Shown here one piece after another: positions 5,230 to 8,661 of a stretch of 8,661 nt of DNA (position 1 is its first letter; each line of letters begins with the position of its first letter). Where the stretch lies: positions 1 to 8,661 of the forward strand of contig JBEKEX010000111.1 in NCBI GenBank assembly GCA_050013615.1, read 5' to 3'. A program made the position numbers and the translations under genes. The DNA is from JBEKEX01 sp050013615 (lineage in GTDB: Bacteria > Chloroflexota > Anaerolineae > Anaerolineales > Anaerolineaceae). Under the pieces are notes generated by a model that did not search any database, had not been told where the DNA came from, and worked only from the letters and a program-made list of their open reading frames with translations.

Positions 5230-7394
5230 AATTTACGAAGTGGTGGTTACTGCTGCTTATTATTGCACCTGCGCTGATCATCTTGCCTAATATCAAGGAC
5301 TTCGCATATCCGTTAAATTCCTCTTTTTCCGACATTGCGATTAGCCATTATCCCAATGCTGTCTACATCCACGACTCTATTTTTAAGTGGGGGGAGGTGC
5401 CGCTTTGGTCCGATGCCATCATGAGCGGCTATCCCTTCGCGGCCGATCCACTTTCCGGTCTTTGGTATCCGCCAAGTTGGCTGGCAGTTCTTTTCCCGGC
5501 TGCTGAAACATTTAACTTTTTGGTTCTGTTACATGTCTTTTTTGCCGGCCTGGGGATGTATTTATTTCTGAAGGCTTTGGGGAATGAATCATGGCCCTCG
5601 GTCCTGGGTGCATTGTGTTTTGAGCTTTTCCCCAAGTTGTGGGCGCATTTTGCTGCCGGCCATATGACACTTATTTTTGCAATTTGCTGGACGCCATGGC
5701 TGTTGTATTTGGTGGAGGCGGAGCGTAAGCGAAAAAGGTGGTTCTATAAAGTTGCTCCCGGAATCGTGTTCGGCATGATCATGCTGGCCGACATCCGCTG
5801 GATACCTTATGCGGCATTGATTTGGTGCGCCTATTATGGCTTTGTCGCCATCAACCTGCATTTCACGGATAACGTTTCGCAGAAAAGTAATTTCAGCTTT
5901 TGGCTTGGCTTTTTTGCGAAGATTGTTGTACGGATACTAAGCCAATTGTTCCTGGGCATTCTGATCGCGGCACCTTTGATATTCCCACTCGTCGAGTTTA
6001 TTTCGCAATCGACCCGGCAATTAATGAACGAAGCCGATAACTTGGCTTTTTCACTGCCAGTCAATAATTTGTTGAATTTGTTTGTCCCAGGGTTCAGCAT
6101 CAGCGCCGAATGGGTGATCTTTCCCGGGGCACTGGCGATCCTTTCGATATTCTATTGTCTGTGCGTCCGGGCTATTCGCTCACAAGCATGGTTTTGGCTT
6201 GGACTATTTCTGGTTTCCATCGTCGTATCCTTGGGCGCCAGCATCCCCGGCGTGGGCGAGCTTGCCCAATTGCCCGGTTTTTCGTTACTGCGCGTCCCGA
6301 CACGGATCATGTTTCTGGCAGGGTTGTCGTTCAGCGTACTGACAACAATTGCGGTCAATTCGCTTTTCAAGGATGTGACTCGAAACTACCCTGATCCAAT
6401 GTTGTTCATGGCTGGCATCACTGGGTTTGTTTTTGTGCTGGCCGGCGGTTATTATGTCGTCAGCCACACGCTTTCCACCGAACTTTTATGGACAGGTGCA
6501 TCCTATATGCTCTTTTGTGTGTTGATCCTGGCGCGTGAGAAGCAATGGTTACAACCGGAGATATGGGCAGGGTTAATGGTAATAGTGGTAGTGGTCGAAT
6601 TGGTGGGCGTGGCCAGGTTTTCGATCAATTTTCGCAAGCCGCAGGATGTATTGAGCGAGGCACAGACTGCTGCCATTTTTCTTGAGAGTGATAGCTCGGT
6701 CTATCGTGTCTATTCTCCCTCTTATAGCATTCCTCAACAAACAGCCATTGCCCATGGTGTTCAACTTGCCGATGGCGTTGACCCGATGCAACTCGCATCT
6801 TATGACGCTTACACGCAGACAGCTACCGGCGTACCGATGAACGGATACAGTGTGACGATCCCGCCCTTTGTCACCGGAACGCCTGAAAAAGATAATTCCG
6901 GTTACCTGCCTGATCCACAGGCATTGGGCTATTTGAATGTCAAATATATTGTTTCGGCTTTTTTGCTGAATGCACCGGGACTGACGCTGCTTCAAAAAAA
7001 CCCCTATATTTACAGCAATGACCTTTGGATGCCACGTGCCTGGGTGCAGAGCGAAACCGACCATTTGTCAAATGTGATTGCTGATCTTCCGACTACGTTT
7101 TCAATCAAACCCAATGAAATTAACCTTACGATAAACGGACCGGGCTTACTGGTGCTTTCGGAGATAAACTACCCGGGTTGGCAAGTGTATGTTGATCATC
7201 AGCGACAGCCACTGCAAACGGTCGATGGGCTCCTGCGCGGTGTTATCTTAAAGAATGGCCGGCATACGGTAGAGTTCGTTTTTTCTCCACGGACGGTCTA
7301 TGCGGGAGGTGCGCTTTCTGTTTTAACATTGGCGTTGTTGGTAGTGATGGGCGTTATTAATAAGAGGAGGAATTTTCTTGGTAGCACGCTCTGA
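5226..7394 (+). CDS. YfhO-family membrane protein, putative glycosyltransferase
   Basis: A 722-residue polytopic membrane protein of the YfhO type (PF09586 family, GT-C superfamily). Diagnostic features: an N-terminal helix (about 6-22); a first outer loop with D36 in SFSDIAISHYPN, followed by the family's PLWSDAIMSGYPF and ADPLSGLWYPPSWL region (about 59-86); a run of membrane helices to about 470; then an extracytoplasmic domain ending in the typical LLVLSEINYPGWQVYVD segment (641-657) and GRHTVEFVFSPRTVYAGG; and a last helix before the KRR tail. Related proteins in Firmicutes (Bacillus YfhO, Listeria GtlB) are needed to glycosylate teichoic acids, so a role in decorating an envelope polymer or glycolipid is likely; the substrate here is not readable. 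It overlaps the upstream gene by 4 bp (ATGA) and the downstream gene by 17 bp, so all three should be made together. Family call is strong; the reaction is inferred. Confidence 0.88.
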   Translation: MKFTKWWLLLLIIAPALIILPNIKDFAYPLNSSFSDIAISHYPNAVYIHDSIFKWGEVPLWSDAIMSGYPFAADPLSGLWYPPSWLAVLFPAAETFNFLVLLHVFFAGLGMYLFLKALGNESWPSVLGALCFELFPKLWAHFAAGHMTLIFAICWTPWLLYLVEAERKRKRWFYKVAPGIVFGMIMLADIRWIPYAALIWCAYYGFVAINLHFTDNVSQKSNFSFWLGFFAKIVVRILSQLFLGILIAAPLIFPLVEFISQSTRQLMNEADNLAFSLPVNNLLNLFVPGFSISAEWVIFPGALAILSIFYCLCVRAIRSQAWFWLGLFLVSIVVSLGASIPGVGELAQLPGFSLLRVPTRIMFLAGLSFSVLTTIAVNSLFKDVTRNYPDPMLFMAGITGFVFVLAGGYYVVSHTLSTELLWTGASYMLFCVLILAREKQWLQPEIWAGLMVIVVVVELVGVARFSINFRKPQDVLSEAQTAAIFLESDSSVYRVYSPSYSIPQQTAIAHGVQLADGVDPMQLASYDAYTQTATGVPMNGYSVTIPPFVTGTPEKDNSGYLPDPQALGYLNVKYIVSAFLLNAPGLTLLQKNPYIYSNDLWMPRAWVQSETDHLSNVIADLPTTFSIKPNEINLTINGPGLLVLSEINYPGWQVYVDHQRQPLQTVDGLLRGVILKNGRHTVEFVFSPRTVYAGGALSVLTLALLVVMGVINKRRNFLGSTL
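7365..7370 (+). promoter_or_regulatory. Ribosome-binding site fixing the TTG start at 7378
   Basis: A perfect AGGAGG lies 7 nt before TTG 7378, within the last codons of the YfhO-family gene. It is the strongest Shine-Dalgarno in the window and is the main reason for starting the next gene at TTG, since the first in-frame ATG comes only at 7540, inside conserved sequence. Confidence 0.85.
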
Positions 7395-8661
7395 AAAAAG
7401 GTGGCTGGTTTGTTTCGCAGCTATTGTCCTTGCCATCACCACGCTCCCATACCTGATCGGTTATTTCACGCAAGGGACGAGTTGGCTGTTCTCCGGCTTC
7501 GTTTTCGGGGTTCAGGACGGAAATTCCTATATCGCAAAGATGTTGAGCGGTGCCAACGGAGCGTGGTTGTTCAAAACGCCTTACACAGCCTATCCCCAGG
7601 TTGGCTTTCTATCTTTTCTGCCTTATCTTTTGTTGGGTAAATTGACGACACCGCCTGCTCAGCACGAGCAATTGGTGGCGCTGTTCCAGATCTTTCGCTG
7701 GGTGGCAGGGCTTTTCTTTATTGTCTCAAGTTATTATTTCGTCTCTATCTTTGTCGAAGATCTCAAGCTGCGACGCCTGGCGACCGCCGTCATTTGCCTG
7801 GGTGGTGGCCTGGGATGGATATTCGCTTTAGGCGGACAGTTCTTGTGGAAGGCCAACTTGCCTTTGGAGTTTTATTCGCCTGAGACGTTTGGATTTTTGT
7901 CTTTATTCGGTTTGCCGCATCTAGCCATGGCGCGGGCGTTGATGCTATTAGGGTTGCGACGTTTTCTGCTCAACACTGATTTTTCCGTGCGGAGCGTTAT
8001 TAAAAGCGGCTGGCCCTGGCTGGCGATCGGTTTCTTTCAACCGCTGACGGCAGTCACAGGTTTATCCCTGATCGCCGTTTATTTACTGTTAGCTGGACTG
8101 TTAGTACTCGCTAAAAAAGGGGTACATTTCAACTTCGATCTTGCCGACTGGAAAAAGAGTTTTATGAATGCCTTGATTGCTGTGGGCTTCTCGGCGCCGT
8201 TGGTGGTCTATACGTTCATTGCCTTTTTAGTGGACCCGTTTTTGAAAGGATGGGCGCAACAAAACATCATCCTTTCTCCGCCGCCGGGCGATTATTTGCT
8301 GGCTTTTGGCGAGCTGCTGCCATTTGCTCTCGTCGGCGTGTATGTTGCATTCAAACAATCCGATATCAAGCCATTTTTCCTGTTGGCCTGGGTATTGGCA
8401 TTTCCAGTCATGGCTTATGCACCGTATAACTTGCAGCGACGCTTGCCGGACGGGATTTGGGTTTCCATCGTGTGCCTGGCGATGATGGGTTATGTTATCT
8501 TGAAGCCCGGCTGGCGCCGGGTGGCTATTATTGCGTTCGCATCTTCTTTTCTGACAACCTTGTTATTGTTTTCCGGTTCTATCAACGCCGTCCTGTCGCC
8601 AAGCTCGCAGTTGTTCATTGCGAGCGACGAGGTCGCCGCGTTTCGGGTGCTGCCGACTACT
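7378..8661 (+). CDS. Polytopic membrane protein, putative GT-C-fold glycosyltransferase (3' end beyond window)
   Basis: An open frame of 428 codons from TTG 7378 to the right edge without a stop; the C-terminus is missing. The start is set by AGGAGG at 7 nt and by alignment with the paralog at 3682: both begin with a charged tail and one helix, and both have the acidic loop residue at position 47. Shared positions: LPYLxG and QG near 23-33, DGNSYIAKM (47-55), PYTA, GGGLGWI (142-148), PH (180-181), KGWAQQN, and LQRR (352-355). The last visible residues (ASDEVAAFRVL) correspond to the start of the paralog's soluble C-terminal segment, so about 100 residues are probably missing. Around ten hydrophobic helices are visible. 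Likely an integral-membrane sugar transferase using a lipid-linked donor, acting with the YfhO-like protein it overlaps by 17 bp. Enzyme activity and substrate are inferred only from the GT-C-like layout. Confidence 0.82.
   Translation, partial: MVARSEKRWLVCFAAIVLAITTLPYLIGYFTQGTSWLFSGFVFGVQDGNSYIAKMLSGANGAWLFKTPYTAYPQVGFLSFLPYLLLGKLTTPPAQHEQLVALFQIFRWVAGLFFIVSSYYFVSIFVEDLKLRRLATAVICLGGGLGWIFALGGQFLWKANLPLEFYSPETFGFLSLFGLPHLAMARALMLLGLRRFLLNTDFSVRSVIKSGWPWLAIGFFQPLTAVTGLSLIAVYLLLAGLLVLAKKGVHFNFDLADWKKSFMNALIAVGFSAPLVVYTFIAFLVDPFLKGWAQQNIILSPPPGDYLLAFGELLPFALVGVYVAFKQSDIKPFFLLAWVLAFPVMAYAPYNLQRRLPDGIWVSIVCLAMMGYVILKPGWRRVAIIAFASSFLTTLLLFSGSINAVLSPSSQLFIASDEVAAFRVLPTT

Noticed and set aside
6573..7064. 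163-codon open frame on the minus strand
   Set aside because: It lies wholly inside the YfhO-family gene, has no recognisable domain or ribosome-binding site, and its composition (many R, H, Q, C) is that of an antisense shadow.
1..8661. tRNA, rRNA, riboswitch, CRISPR array, insertion sequence or phage genes
   Set aside because: Coding sequence covers nearly all bases; the only gap over 60 bp is the 98-bp divergent spacer. I saw no spaced repeats, terminal inverted repeats, transposase motifs or RNA signatures.

Overview
The window (8,661 bp, roughly half G+C) is gene-dense bacterial chromosome. It holds a probable tail of one gene, five complete protein genes and one gene cut by the right edge. 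I saw no tRNA, rRNA, CRISPR array or insertion sequence. The gene content suggests a Chloroflexota (Anaerolineae-like) bacterium: several large YfhO/GT-C-type membrane proteins in tandem, a YggU-type gene, and a membrane-anchored NACHT ATPase with HEAT repeats. That placement is an inference from gene style, not from a marker gene.

Left part (1-394, + strand): sixteen hydrophobic codons that look like the end of a YggT-type membrane protein, then a complete YggU/DUF167 gene. Middle part (366-3583, - strand): a two-gene operon. A coiled-coil protein with a C-terminal zinc ribbon (CT398/HP0958-like, COG1579) comes first. A one-base TGATG overlap leads into an 838-residue protein with an N-terminal membrane anchor, a NACHT P-loop NTPase domain and C-terminal HEAT repeats. 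The 3' end of this operon overlaps the YggU gene tail-to-tail by 29 bp.

Right part (3682-8661, + strand): a tightly packed operon of three large polytopic membrane proteins, with a 4-bp ATGA overlap and then a 17-bp overlap. The outer two are clear paralogs of each other and share a first-loop DGNSYxAKM signature. The middle one is a YfhO-family protein. All three look like GT-C-fold glycosyltransferases of the cell envelope, probably using polyprenyl-phosphate-sugar donors, but no substrate can be read from the sequence. The last gene has a TTG start and runs off the window.

The two operons diverge from a 98-bp spacer (3584-3681). It carries a plausible sigma70-type promoter in each direction. 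In both, the -10 box sits 6-7 bp before the ATG and there is no Shine-Dalgarno sequence, so both first genes may be translated from leaderless mRNAs. The spacer also holds several dyad or repeated motifs that could be regulator sites. The most interesting items are the NACHT-HEAT ATPase coupled to a zinc-ribbon coiled-coil gene, the paralog-YfhO-paralog glycosyltransferase operon, and the divergent leaderless-looking promoter region.
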